This document shows positions 18,783 through 27,215 of a stretch of 44,264 nucleotides of DNA, piece by piece; the stretch's first letter is position 1, and every line of letters begins with the position of its first letter. Source of the stretch: CAZEFK01 sp964511405 (lineage in GTDB: Bacteria; Pseudomonadota; Alphaproteobacteria; Elsterales; Elsteraceae). The translations under genes and the position numbers were made by a program. The DNA lies in contig CAZEFK010000029.1 of assembly GCA_964511405.1 (NCBI GenBank), forward strand, positions 1 to 44,264, read 5' to 3'. The notes under the pieces were generated by a model that saw only the letters and a program-made list of their open reading frames with translations, was not told the origin of the DNA and did no database searches.

Positions 18783-19949
18783 ATGGCGGGCGCCGGCGCG
18801 ATCGCAGCCATCGTCGAGTGGCTGGGCGACGGCGCCCGCTCGGCGCCGACCTCGGAGTCGGTGCTGGCCGAACTGTGCCGGCGCCTGGTCGAAGCCGGCA
18901 TGCCGTTGGCGCGCGGCGCAGTGTTCGTGCGCACCCTCCATCCCCAGGTCATGGGCCGCCGCTTCACCTGGCGTCCCGACAGCGGCGTCACGGTGTTCGA
19001 GGCGCCCCACCGCATCCGCGACACCGCCGACTACCGCGACAGCCCGATCCCCTACCTGTCCCAGACGCTGGCGCCGCTGCGGCGGCGGCTGACGGCCGAC
19101 AGCCTCGACTTTCCGGTCCTGTATGAGTTCAAGGACCAGGGCATGACCGACTATCTGGCGGTGCCGCTGGTCTTCACCAACGGCGAGGTCCATGGCGCGA
19201 GCTGGGCGACCGACCGGCCCGGCGGCTTCGCCGACGCCGAGATCGCCGCCCTGCTGGCGGTCTGCCGAGCGCTGGCCCACGTCGCCGAGATCCGGGCGCT
19301 CCGACGGACCGCGACGACGCTGCTGGAAACCTATGTCGGGCGGCGCAGCGGCGCGCGCATCCTGTCCGGCCATATCCGCCGCGGCGATGTCGAGGCCCTG
19401 GACGCCGCCCTCTGGTACTCCGACCTGCGCGATTTCACCGGCCTCAACGAACGCCTGGCGCCCACGGACCTGCTCGACCTCCTGAACGCCTATTTCCTGG
19501 CCGTGGGGACCGCGGTCGCCGACCATGGCGGCGAGGTGCTGCAGTTCATCGGCGACGCGGCGCTCGCGGTCTTTCCGGTCGGCGACGCCGGACGGCCGGA
19601 AGCCTGCCGGCAAGCGCTGGCCGCGGCCCGGGCGGCGCTGGGGGCGGCCGCCGCGGACAACCGCCAGCGCGATGACGCCGGCCAGCCGCCGATCCGGTTC
19701 GGGATCGGCCTCCATGTCGGCGCGGTCAGCTGGGGCAATGTCGGCAGCCTCGACCGCCTGGGCCTGAACGTCGTCGGCCCCGCCGTCAACCGCACCGCCC
19801 GTATCGAGGGCCTGACCAAGGAACTCGGCACGCCGCTCTTGCTCTCGGAAGACTTCGCCCTGGCCGCCGGCGAGCCCTGCCGGCCGGTCGGGCGCCACAC
19901 GCTCCGGGGCGTGCCCGAGCCGCAGGCCGTCTACGCGGACGGGGCCTGA
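18783..19949 (+). CDS. Class III adenylate/guanylate cyclase with an N-terminal sensor-like region
   Basis: A soluble 388-residue cyclase. Residues 1-190 form a GAF-like region of the kind found in rhizobial class III cyclases; the catalytic domain follows. The two metal-binding aspartates are Asp214 (YSDLRDFT) and Asp258 (FIGDAALAVF), and the transition-state Asn336 and Arg340 lie in PAVNRTARIE. The residue that is normally Lys in KFIGD of adenylate cyclases is Gln254 here, so the product (cAMP, cGMP or none) is uncertain. It starts nine bases after the sugar-binding protein gene, an unusual partner that suggests coupling of transport to second-messenger output. The 3' end overlaps the convergent serine hydrolase gene by 19 bases. 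Confidence 0.9.
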   Translation: MAGAGAIAAIVEWLGDGARSAPTSESVLAELCRRLVEAGMPLARGAVFVRTLHPQVMGRRFTWRPDSGVTVFEAPHRIRDTADYRDSPIPYLSQTLAPLRRRLTADSLDFPVLYEFKDQGMTDYLAVPLVFTNGEVHGASWATDRPGGFADAEIAALLAVCRALAHVAEIRALRRTATTLLETYVGRRSGARILSGHIRRGDVEALDAALWYSDLRDFTGLNERLAPTDLLDLLNAYFLAVGTAVADHGGEVLQFIGDAALAVFPVGDAGRPEACRQALAAARAALGAAAADNRQRDDAGQPPIRFGIGLHVGAVSWGNVGSLDRLGLNVVGPAVNRTARIEGLTKELGTPLLLSEDFALAAGEPCRPVGRHTLRGVPEPQAVYADGA

Positions 19950-21055
19950 CCGAGCGCCGCCATCACCCGCCGGATGAACCCGTCGAGGGCGGCCGGATCG
20001 ATCCAGCGCAGCACCCCCACCAGATCGTTGGCCGGGTCGATCCAGGTGACGTTGCCGCCGGCGCCGAACGCGAAATAGCTCTCGGCCGACGCGCTGGGCT
20101 GGTCGGCGCGGCCGGTGTTGAGCCACCACAGCAGGCCGTAGCTGGGGTTGAGATCGCAGGGCGTCGTGCATGTCTCGACCCAGCGGTCGGGCAGCAGCCG
20201 GTGGCCGCCCCACTGGCCGTGGCGCAGCATCAGGAGGCCGAGCCGGGCCTGGTCCTCGGCATGCATGAACACGCCGCCGCCCCAATGGCCGCCGCCCGAC
20301 ACCGAGACCACCGGCCGGCCGCCGACTTCCACCGTTGAGGTGCGGTAGCCCTCCCACCGCCAGCTCCGCGGGGCGCCGATCGGCGCCATCAGGCGCTCGT
20401 GGAAGACCTCCGGGAGGGCGCGGCCAAAACGGCGCAGAAGCGCCAGGCTGAGGCGGTTGACCCGGACGTCGTTGTACTCCCAGTAGCGGCCCGGCGCCTG
20501 AAGCGGCCGCGGGTCGCCCTTGCGGCCCGCCGCCGGCCGGCCTTGCACGGTGCGGTAGCGGTCGATGACGTCGGACTTGCCGAACAGAACTCCTTCCCAT
20601 TCGGAGGTCTGCTGCAGCAGATGGCGCCAGGTGATCGCGCCGTTGTGCGGACCGTCGAAGCCGCCGTCGCGCACGGTACGCCCGACCGGCTCGTCCAGAT
20701 CGGCGATGAGGCCGTCGGCAACCGCCAGCCCGGCCAGCATCGCCAGATAGCTCTTGGCGACGCTGAAGGTCATGTCGACCTGGCCGGTGTCGCCCCATGA
20801 CGCCACCACCCGGCCGCCGCGCACCAGCATGCCGTTGGGCGCTCCGCGCGACGCCACCGGCCCCAGGATCTCGTTGTCCGGCGGCGGTTCGAAGGTGCCG
20901 GACTCGAGATGGGCGGCAAGGTCGCGCGGCCACGGCGTCTCATGCGCCTCGGCGAAGGCCACGGCGTCGGCCAGACGGCCGGGGTCGAAGCCGGCCGCGG
21001 CGGGGTCGAGGCGCGGCCACGTGGCGCCCGGGACGGGAGGTTCGGAAGTGGACAT
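19931..21055 (-). CDS. Serine hydrolase of the beta-lactamase/penicillin-binding family
   Basis: A 374-residue class C-like serine hydrolase (Pfam Beta-lactamase fold), a family that includes esterases, D-aminopeptidases and 6-aminohexanoate-dimer hydrolases. The nucleophile motif is SVAK (Ser98, Lys101) and the second motif is in WEYNDVRVN (Tyr194). HWGGG and the nearby SVSGGG stretch correspond to the active-site rim. No signal peptide is apparent, which argues against a role in antibiotic resistance. The protein starts at ATG 21055 and is divergent from purC. True substrate unknown. Confidence 0.88.
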   Translation of the reverse strand: MSTSEPPVPGATWPRLDPAAAGFDPGRLADAVAFAEAHETPWPRDLAAHLESGTFEPPPDNEILGPVASRGAPNGMLVRGGRVVASWGDTGQVDMTFSVAKSYLAMLAGLAVADGLIADLDEPVGRTVRDGGFDGPHNGAITWRHLLQQTSEWEGVLFGKSDVIDRYRTVQGRPAAGRKGDPRPLQAPGRYWEYNDVRVNRLSLALLRRFGRALPEVFHERLMAPIGAPRSWRWEGYRTSTVEVGGRPVVSVSGGGHWGGGVFMHAEDQARLGLLMLRHGQWGGHRLLPDRWVETCTTPCDLNPSYGLLWWLNTGRADQPSASAESYFAFGAGGNVTWIDPANDLVGVLRWIDPAALDGFIRRVMAALGQAPSA

Positions 21056-21066
21056 CGTCGTGCCTT

Positions 21067-21090
21067 ATCGGTACTGCGCTCGATCGGTAC
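21067..21090. repeat. Direct repeat ATCGGTAC in the purC upstream region
   Basis: ATCGGTAC occurs at 21067-21074 and 21083-21090, with a 16-base period; the bases after each copy are also similar (TGCGCTCG and ACTGCTCG). It lies in the 139-base gap between the serine hydrolase start and purC. It could be a regulator half-site pair or a chance duplication. Confidence 0.4.
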
Positions 21091-21194
21091 ACTGCTCGGC
21101 TTGGGGCATTGTCTCAGGCAGTTGCTGCCGTCCCCAGCCGGCGACCGGGTACCGTCGCCTGGGCTGACGGCCGCGGGCAACAGGAAGGTTTTCC

Positions 21195-22169
21195 ATGGTC
21201 ACGACCGCCGACCTCGCCCCCTTTGCCGCCCATGTGCTGCGCGACGCCGACATTCCGGAGCTGCCCGGCCATTATCGCGGCAAGGTCCGCGACAATTACG
21301 ACCTGGCCGATGGCCGCCGCCTGATCGTGGCGACCGACCGGCTCAGCGCCTTCGACCGGAACCTGACCGCCCTGCCGTTCAAGGGCGAGGTCCTGACCCA
21401 GGTCGCCCGGTTCTGGTTCGACCGCACCGCCGACATCTGCCCGAACCATGTGCTGGGCTATCCCGACCCCAACGTGGTGCTGTGCCGGCGGCTCGACATC
21501 CTGCCGGTCGAGGTGGTCGTGCGCGACTACCTGACCGGCACCACCGGGACCTCGATCTGGCCCATGTACAAGGCCGGCCAGCGGGCGATGTACGGCCATC
21601 GCTTCCCCGACGGCCTGGCCGAGAACCAGAAGCTGCCCGCAACCATCATCACGCCGACCACCAAGGCGTTCGACGGCGGCCATGACGAGCCGCTCAGCGC
21701 CGACGACATCGTCGGCCGCGGCCTGCTGTCGGCGGGCGACTGGGCGCTCGTGACGGACACGGCCCTGCGCCTGTTCGAGCGCGGCCGCGCGGTCGCCCGC
21801 GAGCACGGCCTGATCCTGGTCGACACCAAGTACGAGTTCGGCCGCGATCGCGACGGCCGGATCCTGCTGGCCGACGAGATCCACACCCCCGACAGCAGCC
21901 GCTACTGGTACCAGCACAGCTATGCCGCCCGCTTCGCTGCCGGCGAGCGACCGGAGAGCTTCGACAAGGATTTCGTGCGCACCTGGGTCAGCGCCCGCTG
22001 CGATCCCTATCGCGACCTGGTTCCCGAGATCCCGCAGGACATCATCCTGGAAGCGGCGCGGATCTATATCAGCGTGTTCGAGACCATCACCGGCACGGCG
22101 TTCCGGCTGCCCGACCGTCCGCGACCGGTGCTCGACCGGATCCGCGCCAACCTGGCGCCGTTCTTCTAG
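21195..22169 (+). CDS. purC: Phosphoribosylaminoimidazole-succinocarboxamide synthase (SAICAR synthetase)
   Basis: PurC joins aspartate to carboxyaminoimidazole ribotide using ATP, the step after PurE/PurK in purine synthesis. The 324-residue protein is of the long type, with GKVRDNYDL, ATDRLSAFDRNL, EVVVRDYLTGTT, LVDTKYEFGRDRDG and ADEIHTPDSSRYWYQ as conserved blocks. Many alphaproteobacteria also have a shorter (~250-residue) PurC near purS/Q/L; this one stands alone. The start is fixed by AGGAAGG upstream of ATG 21195. Its TAG stop shares the tetramer CTAG with the stop of the convergent MerR gene. Confidence 0.95.
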   Translation: MVTTADLAPFAAHVLRDADIPELPGHYRGKVRDNYDLADGRRLIVATDRLSAFDRNLTALPFKGEVLTQVARFWFDRTADICPNHVLGYPDPNVVLCRRLDILPVEVVVRDYLTGTTGTSIWPMYKAGQRAMYGHRFPDGLAENQKLPATIITPTTKAFDGGHDEPLSADDIVGRGLLSAGDWALVTDTALRLFERGRAVAREHGLILVDTKYEFGRDRDGRILLADEIHTPDSSRYWYQHSYAARFAAGERPESFDKDFVRTWVSARCDPYRDLVPEIPQDIILEAARIYISVFETITGTAFRLPDRPRPVLDRIRANLAPFF

Positions 22170-22606
22170 GACGCGCTCCGCGGCCGGCCCTCGGCCTCGG
22201 CCAGGCGCTGGCGGGCGTCGGCCTCCAGCGCGCGCAGGCCGGCGAGCGCGTCCTCGATGTCGCGCTTCTTGTCCTCCAGCTCGCGGATGCGGTCCTGGAT
22301 GCGGACCAAGCCCAGGCGGTACTGGGCGGCGCCCGTGGCATCGGCCTTGTACAGGCTCAGATATTCGCGGATCTGATCGAGCGAGAAGCCGACGCCGCGC
22401 AGCTTCTGGATCAGCAGCAGGCGGGCCCGGTCGCGGTAGGTGAAGACCCGGGTCTTGCCGACCCGCGCCGGCGCGATCAGCCCCTTCTCCTCGTAGAAGC
22501 GGACGCCTTGCGCGGTCAGCTGCAGCTCGCGGGCGATCTCGGCGGCGGTGTAGAGGCGCGCGCGGTCGGCCGGCTCGGCGGTATCGGTGCTGTCAGGCCC
22601 TGGCAT
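22166..22606 (-). CDS. MerR-family transcriptional regulator
   Basis: A 146-residue regulator. The MerR winged-helix HTH is clear near the N-terminus (YTAAEIARELQLTAQGVRFYEEKGLI, then KTRVFTYRDRARLLLIQKLRGVGFSLDQIREYL) and is followed by a long coiled-coil dimerisation helix (IQDRIRELEDKKRDIEDALAGL). No cysteine cluster for metal sensing is seen. I prefer ATG 22606 (AGGTGA seven bases upstream) over the GTG at 22615. It is divergent from the amidase gene, with about 117 bases between, so it may regulate that gene or itself. Its stop overlaps purC's stop. Confidence 0.9.
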   Translation of the reverse strand: MPGPDSTDTAEPADRARLYTAAEIARELQLTAQGVRFYEEKGLIAPARVGKTRVFTYRDRARLLLIQKLRGVGFSLDQIREYLSLYKADATGAAQYRLGLVRIQDRIRELEDKKRDIEDALAGLRALEADARQRLAEAEGRPRSAS

Positions 22607-22723
22607 GATGCTCACCTACCGCCTTCCGGCAGCGAACGCCAGGGTCGGATCAAGGGGTCGATCAAGGCTGTCCAACGGCCGGACGATCGGCGATCCTGCA
22701 CGCCCCTGTCGGAGACTCCCCCC

Positions 22724-23944
22724 GTGCCGACCATCGATCCCGACCGCCTGCTCGCCGACCTGCGCCAGCTTGCCAGCTTCGGTCGCTACCAGACCGGGGT
22801 GCACCGGCCGTCGCTGTCGCCGCAGGACCTGGCCGCCCGCCAGTGGCTGGCCGAGCGCATGGCCGAGGCCGGGCTGGACCCCGTGATCGATGGCATCGGC
22901 ACGCTCTTCGGGCGCAGCCGGCATCCGGGGCCGGCGCTGCTGATCGGCTCGCACACCGACACCCAGCCCCAGGGCGGCTGGCTCGACGGTGCGCTCGGCG
23001 TGGTCTATGGCCTCGAAGTGGCGCGCGCCTTCCGCGACTCGGGCGAGACCCGCGACCGGGCGATCGACGTGGCGTCCTGGATCGACGAGGAGGGCAGCTT
23101 CCTGGGCATGCTCGGCAGCCAATCCTTCTGCACCGGCGTGGCGCCCGAGACGATCGCCGCCGCCCAGAGCCGCGACGGCGAACGCCTGATCGACGCCATC
23201 GCCGCCGCGGGCCTGGCTGGCCGGCCGCTGGTGCGCTGCGAGCCCGGTCGGTATGCCGGGTATCTGGAGGCCCACGTCGAGCAGGGCGCGCTGCTGGAGG
23301 AGGCCGGCCAGCGAATCGGCGTGGTCACCGGTATCGTCGGCATCCGCAGCTTCACGATCGGCTTTGCCGGCGAACAGAACCATGCCGGCACGACGCCGAT
23401 GCCGCGCCGCCGGGATGCCGCCGCCGCGCTGATGGCGTTCGGCCACGCCATCGGCCAGCGCTTCGCCGCGCTCGCCGGTCCCCGCACGGTCTGGACCATG
23501 GGCCGTATCGTCGTCCATCCCAACGCGCCGAGCGTGATCCCGGGCCGCGCCGAGCTGTCGCTGCAGTTCCGCGACCTCGAGCCCGAGCGCCTGGACGCCC
23601 TCGAGGCAGCCATGGCCGAGGCGATCGCCGAGGCCGATGCGCGCGGCCCGTGCCGGGTCGCGGTCCTGACCGAGCGCCAGGTCGCCCCCACCCCCATGGA
23701 CGATCGCTTCCAGGCGGCGATCGCCGCGGCGGCCGAGCGCCATGCGCCGGGCCGCGTCCTGCGCATGCCCAGCGCCGCCGGCCACGATGCCCAAATCCTG
23801 GGCCGGCACATGCCCGCCGGCATGCTGTTCGTGCCCTCGATCGGCGGCATCAGCCACCACATCGCCGAGGATACCGCCGAGGCCGACATCGTGCTCGGCG
23901 CCCAGGTGCTGGCCACCGCGGCCGCCGCGCTGCTCAGCGCCTGA
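22724..23944 (+). CDS. Zn-dependent hydantoinase/carbamoylase-family amidase (M20)
   Basis: A 406-residue metallo-amidohydrolase related to allantoate amidohydrolase, N-carbamoyl-L-amino-acid hydrolase and beta-ureidopropionase, which release ammonia and CO2 from carbamoyl or ureido groups. Metal ligands are seen in IGSHTDTQPQGGWLDGALG (His77, Asp88) and DEEGSFLGM (Glu122/Glu123); the dimerisation-domain stretch EQNHAGTTPM and the GHDAQ segment near the C-terminus are typical. The start is a GTG at 22724 with GGAG nine bases upstream; no ATG is available that would preserve the N-terminus. An alpha/beta hydrolase follows after 15 bases. The exact substrate cannot be fixed. Confidence 0.88.
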   Translation: MPTIDPDRLLADLRQLASFGRYQTGVHRPSLSPQDLAARQWLAERMAEAGLDPVIDGIGTLFGRSRHPGPALLIGSHTDTQPQGGWLDGALGVVYGLEVARAFRDSGETRDRAIDVASWIDEEGSFLGMLGSQSFCTGVAPETIAAAQSRDGERLIDAIAAAGLAGRPLVRCEPGRYAGYLEAHVEQGALLEEAGQRIGVVTGIVGIRSFTIGFAGEQNHAGTTPMPRRRDAAAALMAFGHAIGQRFAALAGPRTVWTMGRIVVHPNAPSVIPGRAELSLQFRDLEPERLDALEAAMAEAIAEADARGPCRVAVLTERQVAPTPMDDRFQAAIAAAAERHAPGRVLRMPSAAGHDAQILGRHMPAGMLFVPSIGGISHHIAEDTAEADIVLGAQVLATAAAALLSA

Positions 23945-23959
23945 ACGGAGGGATCTGCG

Positions 23960-24811
23960 ATGACCGGAACGGCCGGCCGGCGCGAGCGCGGCACCCTCGC
24001 CCGCCCCGACGCCACCCTCTACTACGAAGTGACCGGCTCGGGACCGCCCCTGGTGTTCGCCCATGGGCTGGGCGGCGGCCACCTGTCCTGGTGGCAGCAG
24101 GTGCCGCATTTCGCCCGCGACTACACCTGCGTGACCTTCTCGCACCGCGGCTTCGCGCCCTCGACCGCCGCGGCGGAACCGGATCCCGACGCCTATGCCG
24201 ACGACCTGGCGGCCCTGGCCGACCATCTTGGACTCGACCGGTTCGCGCTGGTCTGCCAGTCGATGGGCGGCTGGACCGGCCTCGACCTGGCGCTGGACGA
24301 GCCCAGCCGGGTGACCGCCCTGGTCCTGGCCTGCACCTCCGGCCGCATCGATTTCGGCCAGCTCCAGGGACCGGTGGCGGCCGACCTGGCGGCGTGGCGC
24401 GCCGAGGCCGAGGCGACCCTCGCCCGCTACGCCGCCGATGGCATCCATCCCGCCTGCGGCGCGCGCCTGGCGGCCGAGCAGCCGGCCCTGCACTTCCTCT
24501 ATCGCGAGATCGACGACCTGACGCCCGCGGCAACCAAGGCGGCCGTGCGCCGCCGGCTGATGGCGACGCGCTGCCTGTCGCCCGACCGCCTGGCGGCACT
24601 GACCATGCCGGTCCTGTTCATCAATGGCGACGAGGACATGGTCTTCCCCGCCGCCGCCGCGCCGGCCCTGGCCGCGCTGATCCCCGGTGCCCGCGCCGAG
24701 CGCATCGCGGCCGCCGGCCACTCGGTCTATTTCGAGCGCCCGGCCCGGTTCAATGCCCTGGTGGCGGCCTTTCTCGCGGCCGGGGCGATTGGCAGCGCCC
24801 CGCGATCCTGA
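23960..24811 (+). CDS. Alpha/beta hydrolase
   Basis: A soluble 283-residue alpha/beta hydrolase, with the oxyanion region FAHGLGGGHLSWWQQ, the nucleophile elbow CQSMGG, the acid in FINGDEDMVFP and the catalytic His in AAGHSVYFERP. The closest general relatives are 3-oxoadipate enol-lactonase-like and RutD-like hydrolases. RutD-like proteins act in pyrimidine/ureide breakdown, which would suit the amidase 15 bases upstream, but sequence alone does not settle this. Start at ATG 23960 after GGAGGGATC. The kinase gene follows 32 bases later on the same strand. Confidence 0.88.
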   Translation: MTGTAGRRERGTLARPDATLYYEVTGSGPPLVFAHGLGGGHLSWWQQVPHFARDYTCVTFSHRGFAPSTAAAEPDPDAYADDLAALADHLGLDRFALVCQSMGGWTGLDLALDEPSRVTALVLACTSGRIDFGQLQGPVAADLAAWRAEAEATLARYAADGIHPACGARLAAEQPALHFLYREIDDLTPAATKAAVRRRLMATRCLSPDRLAALTMPVLFINGDEDMVFPAAAAPALAALIPGARAERIAAAGHSVYFERPARFNALVAAFLAAGAIGSAPRS

Positions 24812-24843
24812 GATAGTCCCGGGAGCACGGGCGGGGACAGGGC

Positions 24844-26991
24844 ATGAGTGACCAGACGGTCTTCCAGCGGGAAGTCGCGATCATCGAGCGCACGCGCGGC
24901 GTGCTGGGCCAGCCCGAGCATCAGGGCCATCCGCTGCAGGCCGAGCTCACCCTCCTGCTGTCGGCCTATGAGAAGCTGTTCCGCCAGAGCCGCCGGCTGG
25001 TCAAGCTCAGCGACAACCAGCAGCATGAGCTGCGCGCGCTCAACGACCTGAAGAACAAGTTCCTGGGCATGGCCGCCCACGACCTGCGCAATCCCTGTGG
25101 GGTGATCCAGGCCCTGAGCAGCTTTCTCTTGAACGACGAGATCCTGGACGACCGCGCCAAGCGCGAATTCGCCCAGTCGATCCACCGCACCTCGGGCGAC
25201 ATGTTGCGGTTGCTCAACGATCTGCTGGACGTCTCGGTGATCGAGAGCGGCAAGCTGACCCTGCGGCTGGTGCCGGCGGACCTGACCACCCTGGTCACCC
25301 AGCGCGTTCAGCTGATGTCCGTGATCGCAGAGGCCAAGCGCATCGCCCTCCGCCTGGCGCTGCAACCGGTCCCGACGGCGCTGATCGACCCGGACCGGAT
25401 GGCCCAGGTGATCGACAACTTCCTGAGCAACGCCATCAAGTTCTCGGAGCCCGGAACCGTCGTCACGGTGGCGACCCTGGCGCGCGACGGCCGGCCCATG
25501 GTCGCGATCACCGACCAGGGCCCCGGCATCAAGCCCAGCGAGCGCGACCGTCTGTTCGAGGCCTTCCAGCGCCTGAGCGCGATGCCGACGGCCGGCGAGA
25601 AGAGCACCGGCCTGGGCCTGACCATCGTCAAGAAGATCGTCGACGCCCATCACGGCCAGATCCAGCTCGCCAGCGAAGTCGGCCAGGGCAGCACCTTCAC
25701 GGTCATCCTGCCCGCGGCGCCGGCCGACATGACGGCCAGGACCTCGGGCGAGATCCGGCCGGATCCGCATCGGTTCGACGGCGTGCCGCCGCGCGTTCTG
25801 CTGGTCGACGACAGCCGCGAGGTCCGCCAGGCCATGGGCGGCCTTATCGCCGCGATGGGCGGCGAGGTCGTGGCCGAGGCCGCCGACGGCCAGGCCGGGT
25901 TCGCCAAATATGTCGAGCACCGGCCCGACCTGGTGCTGCTGGACATCAACATGCCGGAGCTGACGGGCATCGAAGCCCTGCGCCTGATCCGCGCCCACGA
26001 TCCCAACGCATTCGTCCTGATGCTGACGGCCGAGGATCCGACCGGCCTGGTCGACCAGTGCCTATGGGAGGGGGCGGAGGACTATCTGCGCAAGGACCTG
26101 GCCGTCGAGGTCCTGCGCGAGCGCATCCGCGATGCCTGGGATGCCCATCGCCGCTCGGACCAGCCGCAGGCGCGCACGTTCCAGGCGCCGCCCCCGCGAA
26201 TTCTGATCGTCGACGACGAGGCCGATTTCCTCGGCACCATGAAGTCGATCGTGCTGGAGATGGACGGCCAGGTCGCCGGCGAAGCGACCAACGGCCCCGA
26301 CGCCATCGAGCTGTTCAAGTCGGTCAAGCCCGACCTGGTGCTGTTGGATATCAGCATGCCGGGCATGGACGGCATCGAGACGCTGCGCCAGATCCGGGTC
26401 CTCGACCCGCGGGCCCGAGTGCTGATGCTGACCGCCCGCGACCCGGCGCCGCTCATCGACCGCTGCCTGTGGGACGGGGCGGAGGACTATCTGCGCAAGG
26501 ACTTTCCCTTGCGCACCCTGCAGGACCGGCTGCGCGACGCCTGGGCGTCGAAGCAGCCGGCGCCGCTGCCGCCGCTGCCGGCCCGCGTCGCCGCCTTCGC
26601 CGACCCGGCGCCGCGCGTGCTGCTGGTCGACGACAATGTCGACGTGCGGCTGACCATGAAGGCCCTACTGACGCGCATGGGCGCCCACGTGGTCGGCGAG
26701 GCTGGCGATGGCGAGGCGGCCGTCGCCGAATTCGCCGCCGTCGGTCCGGACCTCGTGCTGCTGGACCTGCACATGCCGGTCATGAACGGCGTCGACGCGC
26801 TGACCCGGATCCGGGCCCGCGACCCGCAGGCGTTGGTCGTGATGCTGACGCTGGAGGACCATTCCGCCCTGATCGACGCCTGCCTGCTGCAGGGAGCCGA
26901 AGACTTCCTGCGCAAGGACCTGCCCGTCGAGATCCTGCAGGAGCGGCTGCTGCACGCCTGGGCCGTGCGGCAAGCCAAGGCCGGTCCGTAG
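24844..26991 (+). CDS. Hybrid histidine kinase with three tandem receiver domains
   Basis: A 715-residue cytoplasmic kinase with no membrane segment or recognised sensor domain. After a short N-terminal helical region comes HisKA with the phospho-acceptor His79 (MAAHDLRNP), then HATPase_c (NFLSNAIKFS, DQGPGIKPSE, STGLGLTIVKKI), then three receiver domains with phospho-acceptors Asp367, Asp502 and Asp641. Each receiver repeats the pattern LVDD, LVLLD, LMLTA or MLTL, and a near-identical GAEDYLRKD/GAEDFLRKD ending, so they arose by tandem duplication. Input and output are unknown; with no Hpt or DNA-binding domain it probably signals to another protein. The siaABC unit converges on it from the other side. 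Confidence 0.93.
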   Translation: MSDQTVFQREVAIIERTRGVLGQPEHQGHPLQAELTLLLSAYEKLFRQSRRLVKLSDNQQHELRALNDLKNKFLGMAAHDLRNPCGVIQALSSFLLNDEILDDRAKREFAQSIHRTSGDMLRLLNDLLDVSVIESGKLTLRLVPADLTTLVTQRVQLMSVIAEAKRIALRLALQPVPTALIDPDRMAQVIDNFLSNAIKFSEPGTVVTVATLARDGRPMVAITDQGPGIKPSERDRLFEAFQRLSAMPTAGEKSTGLGLTIVKKIVDAHHGQIQLASEVGQGSTFTVILPAAPADMTARTSGEIRPDPHRFDGVPPRVLLVDDSREVRQAMGGLIAAMGGEVVAEAADGQAGFAKYVEHRPDLVLLDINMPELTGIEALRLIRAHDPNAFVLMLTAEDPTGLVDQCLWEGAEDYLRKDLAVEVLRERIRDAWDAHRRSDQPQARTFQAPPPRILIVDDEADFLGTMKSIVLEMDGQVAGEATNGPDAIELFKSVKPDLVLLDISMPGMDGIETLRQIRVLDPRARVLMLTARDPAPLIDRCLWDGAEDYLRKDFPLRTLQDRLRDAWASKQPAPLPPLPARVAAFADPAPRVLLVDDNVDVRLTMKALLTRMGAHVVGEAGDGEAAVAEFAAVGPDLVLLDLHMPVMNGVDALTRIRARDPQALVVMLTLEDHSALIDACLLQGAEDFLRKDLPVEILQERLLHAWAVRQAKAGP

Positions 26992-27034
26992 GGTCAGAAG
27001 CTGTGAAACAATCGCTGGTCAACACCCCTGTCGC

Positions 27035-27059
27035 AATCCCGCGAAGGCGCTACGGGATT
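27035..27059. repeat. Short hairpin downstream of the hybrid kinase gene
   Basis: AATCCCG (27035-27041) pairs perfectly with CGGGATT (27053-27059) around an 11-base loop. No T-run follows, so it is not a classic intrinsic terminator, but it could mark the end of the kinase transcript. The CGCGAAGGCG core resembles the larger palindromic repeats that follow, so it may be a relic copy. Confidence 0.55.
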
Positions 27060-27105
27060 CAAATAACCCGAATCACCGAGCATTATGAGATGCTTGGCCA
27101 TCCTT

Positions 27106-27215
27106 CTCGTCATCCCCGCGAAGGCGGGGATCCAGCCGTGGTGACAAGCTGGACATCGTCCCTGTTGATACCGGCGTCGAGCCAACTGGATTCGCGCTTT
27201 CGCGGGAATGACGAG
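27106..27215. repeat. REP-like palindromic element: paired inverted copies of a 30-base unit
   Basis: The 30 bases at 27106-27135 (beginning CTCGTCATCCCCGCGAAGG) recur in inverted orientation at 27186-27215, matching at 26 of 30 positions. Each arm has its own inner palindrome (CCCCGCGAAGGCGGGG-like). A shorter inverted fragment, CTGGATCGGCGGGGATGACG, follows at 27223-27242. The core TCATTCCCGCGAAAGCGGGAATCCA type is a widely dispersed bacterial intergenic repeat. It occupies the convergent gap between the kinase gene and siaC, where it may act as a bidirectional terminator or RNA-stability element. Confidence 0.8.

Noticed and set aside
17664..20933. Minus-strand open frame of over 1000 codons
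   Set aside because: It runs antisense to the binding protein and cyclase genes and through the serine hydrolase in another frame; its composition is typical of a shadow.
19931..21055. Reading the serine hydrolase as an antibiotic-resistance beta-lactamase
   Set aside because: It has no signal peptide, and its family mostly contains esterases and peptidases; the fold alone does not indicate resistance.
22616..24721. Long minus-strand open frame opposite the amidase and alpha/beta hydrolase
   Set aside because: Both plus-strand genes have full catalytic motifs; the antisense frame has none.
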